From assembly GCA_020634515.1 (NCBI GenBank), contig JACKBL010000002.1, positions 868,001-932,000 of the forward strand: a DNA stretch of 64,000 nt. The letters are read 5' to 3'. A program made the translations under genes and the position numbers. Positions 24,496-33,680 of the stretch are shown piece by piece. The notes beneath the pieces are model-generated. The model was not told where the DNA came from, searched no databases, and was given only the letters and a program-made list of their open reading frames with translations. This stretch comes from Ardenticatenales bacterium. Its GTDB lineage: Bacteria; Chloroflexota; Anaerolineae; Promineifilales; Promineifilaceae. Within the stretch, counting starts at the first letter, position 1, and the number at the start of each line of letters is the position of its first letter.

Positions 24496-25833
24496 ATGTA
24501 CCGACGTGATTTGATTTGGTTTGTACTGATTATTGGCCTCGTTGCCGCCGCCATTTGGATGGCAATGAACGAGAATTTCCCCATACGCCAGGGTCTTGAC
24601 CTCAGCGGCGGCCTGCAAGTGCTGCTGGAAGCGGATGTGCCTGCTGACCAGGCCGTGACCCGCGAACAGATGGATACGGCGCGCAGCATTATCAGCCAAC
24701 GTATCAACGGCCTGGGCGTATCTGAGCCGGTGGTGCAGTTGGAGGGCGACCGGCGTATTCTGGTCGAGCTTCCCGGAGTGGATAACCCGGACCAGGCTTT
24801 TTCCTTGATCCAGGGCACGGCCTTGCTGGAGTTTGTGGACACAGGCACGCAAGGATTGCCTGAGGGGCTGTGTATTCGGACGACGCACGATGCCGGCATT
24901 TCCCGCTGCGAACTGGAAAATGGACGCACCGAAGCGGAAGCGGAGCAGTCTCCCGCGCCGACCTTTTCCACCGTCCTCACCGGCGACAAACTCAAATCCG
25001 CCACGGCGGGGCAGAGTTCGTTTGGCGAATATTACGTTGCCTTTGAAATGACGCCAGAAGGGGCCGACCTGATGCAGCAGCATACATCGGCGAACGTGGG
25101 CAAATTTCTCACCATCGTTCTGGACAAGCGCGTCATTTCCAGCCCCACGATAAACGCCGTTCTCAGCGATAGCGGCCAGATCACGGGACGGTTTACGTTG
25201 GAAGAGGCGCAGCAACTCGCCCTGCAATTAAGTTATGGGAGCCTGCCCGTGCCGCTGCGGATCGAAGCCACACGCCAGATCGGCGCGACGTTGGGCACGC
25301 AGTCGGTGCAGGCCAGCATCCGCGCCGGCGCGATTGGCGTGTTGATCGTGTTACTGTTCATGCTCATCTATTACCGCGTGCCCGGTTTGCTGGCGGATGT
25401 AGCGCTGGTGATTTACGCGCTGCTGAACTTCGCCTTCTTCAAATGGATTGGGGTGACGTTAACGTTGCCGGCAATCACCGGATTTCTTCTCTCCACCGGG
25501 ATGGCCGTGGACGCCAATATCCTCGTGTTTGAACGCATGAAGGAAGAACTGCGTGGCGGTGGCAGCCTCAACGAGGCCATCCACGATGGCTTCACCCGCG
25601 CCTGGACGTCTATCCGCGACTCAAACATTGCCACCCTGATCATTTGCTTTATCCTCTTCATCTTTGGACGAAACTTTGGCGCCAGCACAGTGCAAGGATT
25701 CGCCATCACGTTGGCGATTGGCGTACTTATCAGCATGTTCACCGCCGTGACCGTGACCCGCACCTTTGTGCGCCTGATCATTGGCAACGCCGCGGAATGG
25801 CTCACGAAACACAAAGCGTTCCTCCTCAGCTAG
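24496..25833 (+). CDS. secD: Protein translocase subunit SecD
   Basis: 445 residues from ATG 24496 (MYRRDLIWFVLIIGLVAAAIW); an upstream in-frame extension to 24406 lacks homology. The N-terminal membrane helix is followed by 'F.I.QGLDLSGGLQVLLEADVP', the P1 head region, and a C-terminal block of five membrane helices with 'ATLGTQSVQASIRAGAIGVLIVLLFMLIYYR' and 'STGMAVDANILVFERMKEELR.G', the RND-type motifs. It pulls secreted proteins through SecYEG using the proton gradient. It is followed by secF 113 bases later, as usual. Confidence 0.96.
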   Translation: MYRRDLIWFVLIIGLVAAAIWMAMNENFPIRQGLDLSGGLQVLLEADVPADQAVTREQMDTARSIISQRINGLGVSEPVVQLEGDRRILVELPGVDNPDQAFSLIQGTALLEFVDTGTQGLPEGLCIRTTHDAGISRCELENGRTEAEAEQSPAPTFSTVLTGDKLKSATAGQSSFGEYYVAFEMTPEGADLMQQHTSANVGKFLTIVLDKRVISSPTINAVLSDSGQITGRFTLEEAQQLALQLSYGSLPVPLRIEATRQIGATLGTQSVQASIRAGAIGVLIVLLFMLIYYRVPGLLADVALVIYALLNFAFFKWIGVTLTLPAITGFLLSTGMAVDANILVFERMKEELRGGGSLNEAIHDGFTRAWTSIRDSNIATLIICFILFIFGRNFGASTVQGFAITLAIGVLISMFTAVTVTRTFVRLIIGNAAEWLTKHKAFLLS

Positions 25834-25946
25834 GAATCAAGACGAAGGCAGTTTTAGAAACTGGTCCAGTCTGGGAACAATCTCACGCATCCGTCAATGC
25901 CAACTCAATTAGCGGATGTACCCTTTGCAGGATGATGGATTGACCT

Positions 25947-26885
25947 ATGTTTACCATTGTACAGCGTCGCAAAACGTATTTTCTGATTTCGGGCATTATC
26001 ATTGGCGCGGGCATCCTTGCCATGATCGTCTCCACGATCACCACCGGCAGCCCGTTTCATGTTGGTATTGATTTCCGCAGCGGCACGCGCTTCGAGATCG
26101 TCTTTGAGGAACCGACCACGGAGAATGCCATTCGCCAGGTTTTTAGCGAGTTCGACATTAATAATCCCTCCGTTGTTTCTTATGAGGGCACTGGCGAGCA
26201 AAATGCGTGGCAAATCCGCACCGAATTCGTTAACCCCGAACAGGCGCAGGCGATTGAGAATGCGCTGGTGAATGAAATTGGGCCGCTGGATACGCAAAAA
26301 ACGCTGGTGCAAAGCGTCAGCCCGGCCGTAGGCGGCGAAGTGCGCCAGGCCGCTGTCGTGGCCATCGGCGTGGCCGCGGTCATTATTCTCGTCTACATCA
26401 TGGCTGCCTTTCGCCAGGTGCCCAACCCGTTTCGCTATGGGGCGTGCGCGGTGGCGGCCATGCTGCACGATATTCTGGTGATCTTTGGTTTCATTGCCAT
26501 TGCCGGCATGTTCTTCGGTTGGGAAGTAGACGCGCTCTTCCTCACCGCCGTCCTCACCGTCGCCGGGTTCAGTTTGCAGGATACGATTGTCGTCTTCGAC
26601 CGCATCCGCGAAAACGTGTCCCGCCGCCCGCTTGAAGATTACGAAATGCTCGTCAATCGCTCCATCCTGGAGACGATCCACCGCTCCCTGGCCACGCAGC
26701 TTAGCGCCATGTTTGTCCTTGTTGCCATCCTGCTCTTCGGCGGCGAATCAATTCGCTCCTTCATCGGCGTCTTGTTCGTTGGTATTTTCAGCGGCACGTA
26801 CAGCTCCATCTTCACGGCGATCCCGCTGCTGGTAAGCTGGGAAAAGGGCGAGATCCCCTTCCTCAAGACCGCCGCGGCGAGATAA
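25947..26885 (+). CDS. secF: Protein translocase subunit SecF
   Basis: 312 residues, starting MFTIVQRRKTYFLISGIIIGAGI. 'GIDFRSGTRFEIVFEE', 'VSPAVGGEVRQAAVVAIGVAAVIILVYI.AAFR' and 'AGFSLQDTIVVFDRIRENV' are SecF signatures, with six membrane helices expected. It partners SecD in one complex. The 113-base gap to secD holds no clear terminator, so cotranscription is likely. Length is normal. Confidence 0.96.
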   Translation: MFTIVQRRKTYFLISGIIIGAGILAMIVSTITTGSPFHVGIDFRSGTRFEIVFEEPTTENAIRQVFSEFDINNPSVVSYEGTGEQNAWQIRTEFVNPEQAQAIENALVNEIGPLDTQKTLVQSVSPAVGGEVRQAAVVAIGVAAVIILVYIMAAFRQVPNPFRYGACAVAAMLHDILVIFGFIAIAGMFFGWEVDALFLTAVLTVAGFSLQDTIVVFDRIRENVSRRPLEDYEMLVNRSILETIHRSLATQLSAMFVLVAILLFGGESIRSFIGVLFVGIFSGTYSSIFTAIPLLVSWEKGEIPFLKTAAAR

Positions 26886-26912
26886 CGATATTGGACCTTT
26901 CCGGGTAACGGC

Positions 26913-27175
26913 TAAGTGACTGTCCGCAATTGAATTGGCGGAAATGTGCGGACAGCTTGTCAGTAACCGTCCGTAAAAAGTGCGAAGTTATTTTTGGGCG
27001 GTTACTAAGGACTGACGGTGCAATTCCGCACTTTATTTCATCGTCAGTCCTAAGCCAGATTGGACCCATTTTCAAAGAGCGTTAGTAGTTACCTTCTCGG
27101 AAGCTCGATGACGGGCCAAAAGCGTCCTGTCCTGCCCGTAGTTGAGCATCAAAACGGCTTCTGGGAAGGATGGGA
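26913..27175. repeat. Mosaic of dispersed repeats (families C, B and A) after secF
   Basis: Three elements in a row. Family C (about 26913-27007): CTGTCCGCAATTGAATTGGCGG... to GGGCGGTTACTAA, close to 39442-39570. A hairpin GGACTGACGGTG / CATCGTCAGTCC (about 27009-27052). Family B (27053-27093) running straight into a degenerate family A hairpin (CTTCTCGGAAGC ... GGCTTCTGGGAAGG, to about 27171). The block fills the gap before the next gene and includes its upstream open frame. Confidence 0.75.
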
Positions 27176-27227
27176 AACGGGCAACGCCACTAACCGTCAA
27201 CGGTCAACTGTCAACCACCAACTAACC

Positions 27228-28601
27228 TTGAAGCGGCGATATCCCCCGGCATCTATTCTTTGGTTGCTTTGCCTTCTGATGGGACTTTGGGCGTGCGCGC
27301 GCGCGCCGGGGGAAACGGGCGCCACCGCCACGCTCGCCGTGGTTCCTACGGATGCGCCCGCCGCCGTCCTGCCCTCCACTGCGCCCCCGCGCGATCTGCC
27401 CACCCTCTATCCCACTTTTACGGCCATCCCCTCGCCGACCGCCCCGGCTGCGCCCACGGCCACGCCGACGCGCCCTACGGCCACGCCTCTGCCGCTGGAT
27501 ACGACGTGGGTGATGCTGCGCTACGAGATTCCCGCGTTGGGGTTGGCGCGCACGCTGCGGGGCACGGTGGGTAACCAGATTGTGATGACGGATGAGCTGA
27601 CGGGCAAATCCGTGACGCAGCAGAATCAGGTGGGGGTGTTGCTGGAGATTGAGGAGGCGTTGGGCGGTCTGGTGTTGGCGGAAATGCCGGCATCTTGCCC
27701 CACCTGCGTCCATCTCACCTACGAACTACCCCTGCAAGCGCGCCGGGAAACAGGCTGGCTTACCGATCCCGTGTTCCTCGGCAGCGTCGAAAACTACCTT
27801 GCCGTCGCCCTCGGCCCCCATTTCCCCCCCGCCACCCGCTTTGGCCTGCGACGCCGCGCCTCCGCCTTCAAGGCCGCGCAGACCATCGCCTGGCTAGAAG
27901 ATGGCGTCATCTGGAATTGGCCGGCAACGGCGGCGGACGTGCCGACTCCCCAGCCGCCCACCGACGCGCAGCAGGCGGCCTTTGCGGATGCCGCGCAGCT
28001 TGCGTTGCGGGCTACCTATGGTCACTCTTGCCTCAACTACGCCGACGATTTTCTGTATTTTGCCGGCACGGACGACAATCGCACCATCCGTGTAAACTGT
28101 TCCGCGCAGGCCTTGCCCACCGTGCTGCTTCCCCTTTATGCGCAACTGGAGATGCTGCTGGCCGGGCAGGTGGACGAGACGGCTCCCCCTATGCCGCCGC
28201 TGCCCCTGGCGCCGCCGGTTCTGCTTTTTTATCAACGGGCGGATGCCGGCACAGTGACTTTATTCCCAGACGGAACCGTGGAAATTGGGGGCATTTCCGC
28301 CGAAATTATGGTAAAAACGTTGGCGGCGGATGATGTGATCACGCTGACTGCCGCTATTTCCCGGACAGGCGTTCTCATGCCCACCAATGCGCCGGTGGTG
28401 CCTGTGACCCTTCCGGTGGTCGGGAAGCCTTTTCAATTCGCCACGGAAAACGTGATAGCCCTACGCACGGACTATGGCGTGATCAGCCTGGGGTGGAATG
28501 GGACGGCAGTGGCGGCACTGCAAGGAGCACTGCGCCTGTGGGATCGGTGGTTGGATGATCTTCTTCCCGTGCCACTACCCACACCCACGTTATCCCCCTA
28601 A
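27228..28601 (+). CDS. Secreted lipoprotein with proline/threonine-rich linker
   Basis: About 457 residues from TTG 27228, chosen because a lipoprotein signal follows at once: basic LKRR, hydrophobic ILWLLCLLMGL and lipobox LWAC. The frame stays open upstream to 27060, but that part is encoded by repeat DNA. A Pro/Thr/Ala-rich linker (PTATPTRPTATPLP) spaces the protein from the membrane. The globular part (about 90-440) has paired cysteines (CPTC) and no domain I recognise. The C-terminus ends PTPTLSP. A surface protein of unknown function. Confidence 0.8.
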   Translation: MKRRYPPASILWLLCLLMGLWACARAPGETGATATLAVVPTDAPAAVLPSTAPPRDLPTLYPTFTAIPSPTAPAAPTATPTRPTATPLPLDTTWVMLRYEIPALGLARTLRGTVGNQIVMTDELTGKSVTQQNQVGVLLEIEEALGGLVLAEMPASCPTCVHLTYELPLQARRETGWLTDPVFLGSVENYLAVALGPHFPPATRFGLRRRASAFKAAQTIAWLEDGVIWNWPATAADVPTPQPPTDAQQAAFADAAQLALRATYGHSCLNYADDFLYFAGTDDNRTIRVNCSAQALPTVLLPLYAQLEMLLAGQVDETAPPMPPLPLAPPVLLFYQRADAGTVTLFPDGTVEIGGISAEIMVKTLAADDVITLTAAISRTGVLMPTNAPVVPVTLPVVGKPFQFATENVIALRTDYGVISLGWNGTAVAALQGALRLWDRWLDDLLPVPLPTPTLSP

Positions 28602-28640
28602 CATTGCCATATTTCCGCCAGAGGATACGGCGCCACCGTC

Positions 28641-29609
28641 ATGAAAGCACTCTACCTGAGCGACAACGGACTGGAACTGCGTACGGATTGTCCGATGCCA
28701 CGGCCGCAGCCAAATGAGGCCCTGATTCGGGTGCTTTGTGCCGGCATTTGCAGCACCGATCTGGAGATCGTGCGCGGCTATAATCCCCATCGCGGCATCC
28801 TCGGGCATGAATTCGTGGGCATCGTCGAAGCCGCCGCCGACACCGATTGGATTGGTCGCCGCGCCGTTGGCGGCATCAACCTCGGCTGCCAGACCTGCGC
28901 CGTCTGTACCCAGAGCGGTCCCGAACACTGCCCCAATCGCCGCGTCCTGGGCATTCTCGGCAAAGATGGCGTCTTCGCCGACTACATCACCCTCCCTTTG
29001 ACCAATCTCCTTCCCGTGCCGGACAGCGTGCCGGACGATATGGCCGTCTTCACCGAACCCCTGGCCGCCGCCCTGCGCATCACCGAACAGCTTGATGTGA
29101 CTATCCGCTCCGCTACCGCGCACCGGGTGGCCGCCGTCGTTGGTCCGGGCCGCCTGGGGCTACTCATTAGTCAAGTCCTGGCCCTCACCGGACTTGCCGT
29201 AACCGTGGTCGGACGCAGTGAGGCCTCGCTGGTTTTGCCGCGTTCGTTGGGCATGGAAACGGCGCCGGTCCACGAGGTTGGCGACGACGCTTTTGACCTG
29301 GTGGTGGAGGCAACGGGCAATGATCAGGGGTTGGCTGCTGCGCTGCGGATGCTGCGCCCGTTGGGGACGTTGGTGTTGAAAAGCACTTATGCCGGCACAG
29401 CCAACGTCAATCTCACCAAACTCGTCGTCGCCGAAATCACCGTCATCGGTTCTCGCTGCGGTCCGTTTGCCCCCGCGTTGCGCCTCCTCTCGCAGGGGCA
29501 AATCCAGGTCGAACCCCTCGTAGACGGGCGCTATCCCCTCGCCGATGGCCTGCAAGCTTTCGCCCACGCGGCCCGGCCGGGCGTTCGCAAAATTCTGCTC
29601 TACCCATAA
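28641..29609 (+). CDS. Zinc-dependent medium-chain dehydrogenase
   Basis: 322 residues. Zinc-alcohol-dehydrogenase-type N-terminus: 'CAGICSTDLEIVRGY' (catalytic Cys), 'GILGHEFVGIVEAA' (GHE) and a structural zinc lobe with 'CQTCAVCTQSGPEHCPN' (four Cys). The Rossmann part 'AAVVGPGRLGLLISQVLAL' is followed by 'VVEATGN'. It is slightly shorter than the typical 340-350 residues. It should oxidise an alcohol or polyol with NAD(P); the substrate is unknown. It follows the lipoprotein gene by 39 bases and could share its transcript. Confidence 0.93.
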   Translation: MKALYLSDNGLELRTDCPMPRPQPNEALIRVLCAGICSTDLEIVRGYNPHRGILGHEFVGIVEAAADTDWIGRRAVGGINLGCQTCAVCTQSGPEHCPNRRVLGILGKDGVFADYITLPLTNLLPVPDSVPDDMAVFTEPLAAALRITEQLDVTIRSATAHRVAAVVGPGRLGLLISQVLALTGLAVTVVGRSEASLVLPRSLGMETAPVHEVGDDAFDLVVEATGNDQGLAAALRMLRPLGTLVLKSTYAGTANVNLTKLVVAEITVIGSRCGPFAPALRLLSQGQIQVEPLVDGRYPLADGLQAFAHAARPGVRKILLYP

Positions 29610-29728
29610 GCGCCCTTCCCTCCTTGCGTGTCTCAAATCCAGCGACAAGCTCCGTTGGTCCCCGTTGGACAAACGGAGAGTGAAATTTCTCTTGACAAAA
29701 CCCCCTCCTTCCACGAGAATTAGAACGT

Positions 29729-29971
29729 ATGAGCGATAAATGGATTCGCGTGAGCGAAATAGCGGACTATGTTTACTGCCACCGCGCCTGGTGGTATCGG
29801 CGCGTGACAGGTCTGGAAAGCCAGAACGCAACCGAACTAACGCGCGGCACGGCTTTTCATGACGACCACGGCGCGGAGGTGGGACGTTCGTTGTACCTGC
29901 GACGCCTGGCGTATGTGCTGCTGGCGTTGGCGGCGGCGGTGGTGGTCTTCGGCCTGCTGCGTGGGTGGTGA
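29729..29971 (+). CDS. Cas4-like nuclease, N-terminal piece with one membrane helix
   Basis: 80 residues. 'WIRVSEIADYVYCHRAWWYRRV' matches the start of Cas4/PD-(D/E)XK nucleases, where the Cys is the first iron-sulfur ligand, and 'GTAFHDDHG' matches the conserved G..iHe. motif. A membrane helix (LAYVLLALAAAVVVFGLL) ends the protein. The rest of the nuclease is in the next gene, 4 bases on and in another frame. Either this is a genuine two-subunit form or one gene broken by a frameshift near 29,965. Confidence 0.75.
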   Translation: MSDKWIRVSEIADYVYCHRAWWYRRVTGLESQNATELTRGTAFHDDHGAEVGRSLYLRRLAYVLLALAAAVVVFGLLRGW

Positions 29972-29975
29972 TTGA

Positions 29976-30521
29976 TTGATGAGTGTGGGCGAACCGAATG
30001 TGGCGTTGCTGGGGCTGGGTTTGGTGCTGGCGCTGTTGGCGTTAGTGGTGATGTGGCGTGGGCGGCGGTTGTGGGAAGATGCCGGCATGCCCGATGGCCG
30101 TGTCATCTACAGCGATACGGGAGCCTGGTACGCGCAAGATGAGCCGCTCCTGGCCCATGACCTCAAACTCGTGGGCAAGCCTGATTATCTGGTACAGCAG
30201 GCGGACGGGCTGGTCATTCCCGTCGAGGTAAAATCGAAAACCGCGCCACCGCAGCCGTATGAAGGCCATGTCTTACAGCTCGCCGCCTACTGCCTGTTGG
30301 TGCAGCGCACCTACGGCGTGCGCCCCACGCATGGCATTCTGCAATATAGTGACCGCGCCTTTTCGATTGATTTCACCTATGAACTGGAGGAGACGATTCT
30401 GGATTTGCTGGCGGAGATGCGCGAGGGGCTGATGGAATCCGAACTACACCGTGACCACCAGAATCCGCGAAAATGCCGGCAATGTGGCTTCCGCGACGTG
30501 TGCCAGCAAAGCCTGAATTGA
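29976..30521 (+). CDS. Cas4-like PD-(D/E)XK nuclease, catalytic piece with N-terminal membrane helix
   Basis: 181 residues. A hydrophobic helix (ALLGLGLVLALLALVVMW) at about 10-27, then the nuclease core: 'GKPDYLVQQADGLVIPVEVKSK' supplies D and E-x-K, 'H.LQLAAYCLLVQRTYG..P.HGILQYSD' is the QhxxY-type motif, and CRQCGFRDVC gives the last three Cys of a Cas4 iron-sulfur site. The first Cys is in the preceding gene. No cas1/cas2 or repeat array is near, so this is a non-CRISPR Cas4 relative, probably membrane-bound and acting on DNA ends. Confidence 0.85.
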   Translation: MMSVGEPNVALLGLGLVLALLALVVMWRGRRLWEDAGMPDGRVIYSDTGAWYAQDEPLLAHDLKLVGKPDYLVQQADGLVIPVEVKSKTAPPQPYEGHVLQLAAYCLLVQRTYGVRPTHGILQYSDRAFSIDFTYELEETILDLLAEMREGLMESELHRDHQNPRKCRQCGFRDVCQQSLN

Positions 30522-30539
30522 ACGTGCCTGATTACGACC

Positions 30540-30622
30540 ACCTTCCCGCAACCTGTTTTGATGCGAAATGACGGGAATAATGACATGCTTGAGGTCTGAA
30601 AGCGTGTTTCTGGGAAGGTTTG
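30540..30622. repeat. Degenerate family A hairpin
   Basis: CCTTCCCGCAACCTGTTTTGA at the left and TTTCTGGGAAGG at the right resemble the family A arms with mismatches. It lies in the gap between two converging genes. No other structure is evident up to 30,668. Confidence 0.6.
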
Positions 30623-30668
30623 TTGGCCCATGTCCCCCTGGGGCTAACCAGTCAGATTGAACGTCCAC

Positions 30669-31259
30669 TCAGGGAGCCGTGCTGAAGGTGAGCGTGTAGG
30701 GAACAACCACGTTTCCGTTCGCGGCGCTCACAAACCCCTGATGCACCTCGCTGTTGATGCCCAACGCATACGTTCTCCCCGCCACCAGCCGCACCGGTAA
30801 AACGCACGTGCGCCCATCAGTAAACAGGGGATCGCCCACGATCTCCGGCGTTTCGACCTCGGAAACCGTCACAAATGACCAACTGTCCTGGCGCACATCC
30901 TCGCTAAAAGTCACCACGATCTGCGTCAGGTTGGCGGGCACTTCTGTCGCCCCGTTCCCCGGCGTTGTGGATACAACGCGCGGGGCGGATGGCGTTGGTG
31001 CGTTCACAGGCGTGTCCGTTGGCACGATGTCCATACCGCCGGGATTTCCTGTGGCATTCTCGCCGTGGGGGATAAAATAGAGCGCCACGCCGACGGCCAG
31101 CAGCCCCAGCCCCAAAACCAGCGCGGACTTTTGTCGCTGCGGCGCAATCGTAATCTTACCGCCCAATTCTGAAGCCACGGCCAGCACCAGTAGCAGGATG
31201 CCGCCAATTACCAGAATAGTGGGCAGCGGTGTGTTCTGCAAGGAAGCGATAAATTCCAT
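30669..31259 (-). CDS. Membrane protein with bacterial Ig-like (Big_5-type) domain
   Basis: 196 residues from ATG 31259, preceded by AAGGAGGTG at ideal spacing; the frame extends further to 31301 without support. Two membrane helices (ILVIGGILLLVLAVAS and ALVLGLGLLAVGVALYFI), a Pro/Thr linker, and a C-terminal domain (about 95-195) starting 'PRVVSTTPGNGATEVPANLTQIVVTFSEDV', the usual Big_5 pattern. It is probably an envelope protein with an exposed Ig-like domain. It diverges from hisS. Confidence 0.8.
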   Translation of the reverse strand: MEFIASLQNTPLPTILVIGGILLLVLAVASELGGKITIAPQRQKSALVLGLGLLAVGVALYFIPHGENATGNPGGMDIVPTDTPVNAPTPSAPRVVSTTPGNGATEVPANLTQIVVTFSEDVRQDSWSFVTVSEVETPEIVGDPLFTDGRTCVLPVRLVAGRTYALGINSEVHQGFVSAANGNVVVPYTLTFSTAP

Positions 31260-31459
31260 GAAATGCACCTCCTTCTCACCCCAGGCGTCCGTTTTAAGCA
31301 ATTTTTCAGACGCCCTGTATTGTAACAGTTTTCACAAAGCCAGGTCAATTGGGCAATTCGCCGGGCATGGAAGGTTTTTTCCCATTCGTTCGCTATAATT
31401 ACCCTCATGCGGCGCGGCCCCCGTTTTTTCCCGCTGCCGACAAACACACGGAGGTTCTT

Positions 31460-32749
31460 TTGACGTCAATACAACGACTGGCAGGTATGCAAGATATTCT
31501 GCCCGACGCGCAGCGATACTGGCGCTATCTCATTCAGACCGGTACGGAGGTCGCCCAGGAATTCGGTTTTCAGCAGATCGACGTTCCCATTCTGGAAGCA
31601 ACCCAGCTTTTTGTGCGTGGCGTGGGTACGGCGTCCGACTTCTTCGTCAACAAGGAAATGTACACCATTGAAGAAGAGGATGGCGAAAGCATCACCTTGC
31701 GACCGGAGTACACCGCCGGTCTCGTGCGCGCCTACATTGAAAACGGGATGCAGAACTGGGTGCAACCGGTGAAGCTTTTCAGCTTCGGCCCTATCTTCCG
31801 CCGTGAACGCCCCCAGGCCGGGCGTTTTCGGCAGCACAGCCAGTTTGATGTAGAAATCATGGGCGAAACCGACCCGGCCGCCGACGTGGAAGTGATGATG
31901 CTGGCGATGACCATGCTCCAGCGCATTGGCTTTCGCGGTCTCACTTTCCAGCTAAACAGCACCGGCTGCCCCATCTGCAAACCCGTTTACGTGGAAAAAC
32001 TACGCGCCTATCTGACCGACCATATGGAAAAGCTCGCTCCTATTGACCAGGAGCGAATGCGACGCAACCCGCTGCGCATCCTGGATAGCAAAGAAGCGGG
32101 CATGGATGCGCTTCTCGCCGACGCACCGCACATCATCAACTCACTTTGTGCCGACTGCACCGACCATTTTGCCGAACTACGCCGCTTGCTGGATAAGCTC
32201 GAACAGCCATACAGCATCAATTTCCGCCTCGTGCGGGGCATTGACTATTACGTGAAGACGGTGTTTGAAGTTTGGGCGGAGGGGATTGGCGCCCAGGCAG
32301 CCCTTTTTGGCGGCGGGCGATACGATGGATTGGCGGAGGCGATTGGTGGTCCGCATACGCCGGGGGTTGGCTTTGGTGCCGGCATTGACCGCATTGCACT
32401 CACGATGGCTGCCTGGGGCATAGAACCTCCCCCGGCTTTCGCCATCCCCGTATTCATTGCCCACTTTGGCGGCGAAACCAAGAGCGCCGCCGTCGCGCTG
32501 GCGTTTCGTCTCCGTCGCGCCCACGTCCCCGCGCGCGTCGCCTTCGCCCACGCTCGCCGCAGCATGAAAAGCCAGATGCGCGAGGCCAACAAACTCGACG
32601 CCCGCTATGTTCTCATTTTGGGCGAGTCGGAACTGGCGGCCAATAGTGTTGTCGTGCGTCCCCTGGATGGCGGCGAACAGACCACGCTCTCTCTGGCGGG
32701 TTCGGTCCTGGAGGACTGGTTGCGTCTGGCCCTGGGGCGCAAGAAATGA
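31460..32749 (+). CDS. hisS: Histidine--tRNA ligase
   Basis: 429 residues from TTG 31460, preceded by GGAGG. Class II synthetase motifs: motif 1 near 'EFGFQQIDVPILE', motif 2 'FSFGPIFRRERPQAGRFRQHSQFDVEIMG', and the histidine-specific 'LVRGIDYYVKTVFE' and 'ALFGGGRYDGLAEAIGG' with motif 3 'GFGAGIDRI'. The C-terminal anticodon-binding domain covers about 325-425. A TATAAT at 31394-31399 could be its -10 element; no good -35 is seen. Confidence 0.96.
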   Translation: MTSIQRLAGMQDILPDAQRYWRYLIQTGTEVAQEFGFQQIDVPILEATQLFVRGVGTASDFFVNKEMYTIEEEDGESITLRPEYTAGLVRAYIENGMQNWVQPVKLFSFGPIFRRERPQAGRFRQHSQFDVEIMGETDPAADVEVMMLAMTMLQRIGFRGLTFQLNSTGCPICKPVYVEKLRAYLTDHMEKLAPIDQERMRRNPLRILDSKEAGMDALLADAPHIINSLCADCTDHFAELRRLLDKLEQPYSINFRLVRGIDYYVKTVFEVWAEGIGAQAALFGGGRYDGLAEAIGGPHTPGVGFGAGIDRIALTMAAWGIEPPPAFAIPVFIAHFGGETKSAAVALAFRLRRAHVPARVAFAHARRSMKSQMREANKLDARYVLILGESELAANSVVVRPLDGGEQTTLSLAGSVLEDWLRLALGRKK

Positions 32750-32797
32750 CCATTTCCCCGGCGGGCCTCTGAATGTAGGGCTGCCTGACACATTCAT

Positions 32798-33643
32798 ATG
32801 AACATCAACCAAATTGGCATCCTTTATCACCCTGAGAAAGCAGCCACCATTGAAGTCTCCGCGCAGGTGAGTCGCTGGCTGCAAGCACGAGGCATCGCCA
32901 ACTGGATCGGTCCCAACGCCGACCATCTGGGCGCGGATACCCCGCTGGCGGAAACCGACCTGATGGTCGTCCTCGGCGGTGATGGCTCCACCTTGCGCGC
33001 CGCCCGTATCGCCGCGCCACATGCCATCCCCATTTTTTGTATCAATATGGGGCGCGTTGGCTTCCTGAGTGAGGCGGAACTGGACATCTGGCCGGAGAAG
33101 CTCAGCGCTGTGTTGCAAGGCGACTATTGGTTAGAACGTCGCCTCATGTTACAGGCCCATCTTTACAATGCCGGAACGCGGCAGGAGACGATGGTTGCCT
33201 TGAACGATGTGGTAGTCGGGCGAGGTGTTCAGGCGCGCATCGTGCGTTTGAAGCTGTTTGTGGATAATGACCACGTGACCACCTACACGGCGGATGGTTT
33301 GATTGTTGCCACGCCCACCGGCTCCACGGCTTATTCCATGGCCGCCGGTGGCCCTCTGCTGCCACCCGAACTGGAAAATTTCCTTGTTATTCCCGTTGCG
33401 CCCCATCTCAGCTTGGGGCGGGCATTGGTGCTACACCGTCAGGCCGTCATTTGCATAGAAGTAGAAATGGATCATGACGCCACCGTGACGGCGGACGGGC
33501 AGGAGTCCAGCCAGTTACACAGCGGGGACAAGGTGGTATTGCAGAAGCACGACCACCGCGCCTTGTTTGCCCGCGTGGGTAGCTCTGGCTATTTTTATCG
33601 TCGTTTGATGCGCCGTCTGGGTGTGCAGCGTACCACGGATTAG
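32798..33643 (+). CDS. nadK: NAD(+) kinase
   Basis: 281 residues. It phosphorylates NAD to NADP. The key motif GGDGST (about 59-64) and 'TPTGSTAYSMAAGGPL' are intact, as are 'NDVVVGRG' and 'YTADGLIVATPTG'. Length fits the family. It lies 48 bases after hisS in the same direction, and the following genes to recN are closely spaced, so hisS-nadK-recN may form one transcript. Confidence 0.96.
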   Translation: MNINQIGILYHPEKAATIEVSAQVSRWLQARGIANWIGPNADHLGADTPLAETDLMVVLGGDGSTLRAARIAAPHAIPIFCINMGRVGFLSEAELDIWPEKLSAVLQGDYWLERRLMLQAHLYNAGTRQETMVALNDVVVGRGVQARIVRLKLFVDNDHVTTYTADGLIVATPTGSTAYSMAAGGPLLPPELENFLVIPVAPHLSLGRALVLHRQAVICIEVEMDHDATVTADGQESSQLHSGDKVVLQKHDHRALFARVGSSGYFYRRLMRRLGVQRTTD

Positions 33644-33680
33644 ACCGACGGTGTACAGCGACGGAGTGAGGTAATTGGTC

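Noticed and set aside
26913..27175. Insertion sequence after secF
   Set aside because: No transposase frame or long terminal repeats; only short repeat families.
29729..30521. CRISPR adaptation module
   Set aside because: Cas4-like features only; no cas1, cas2 or array in the window.
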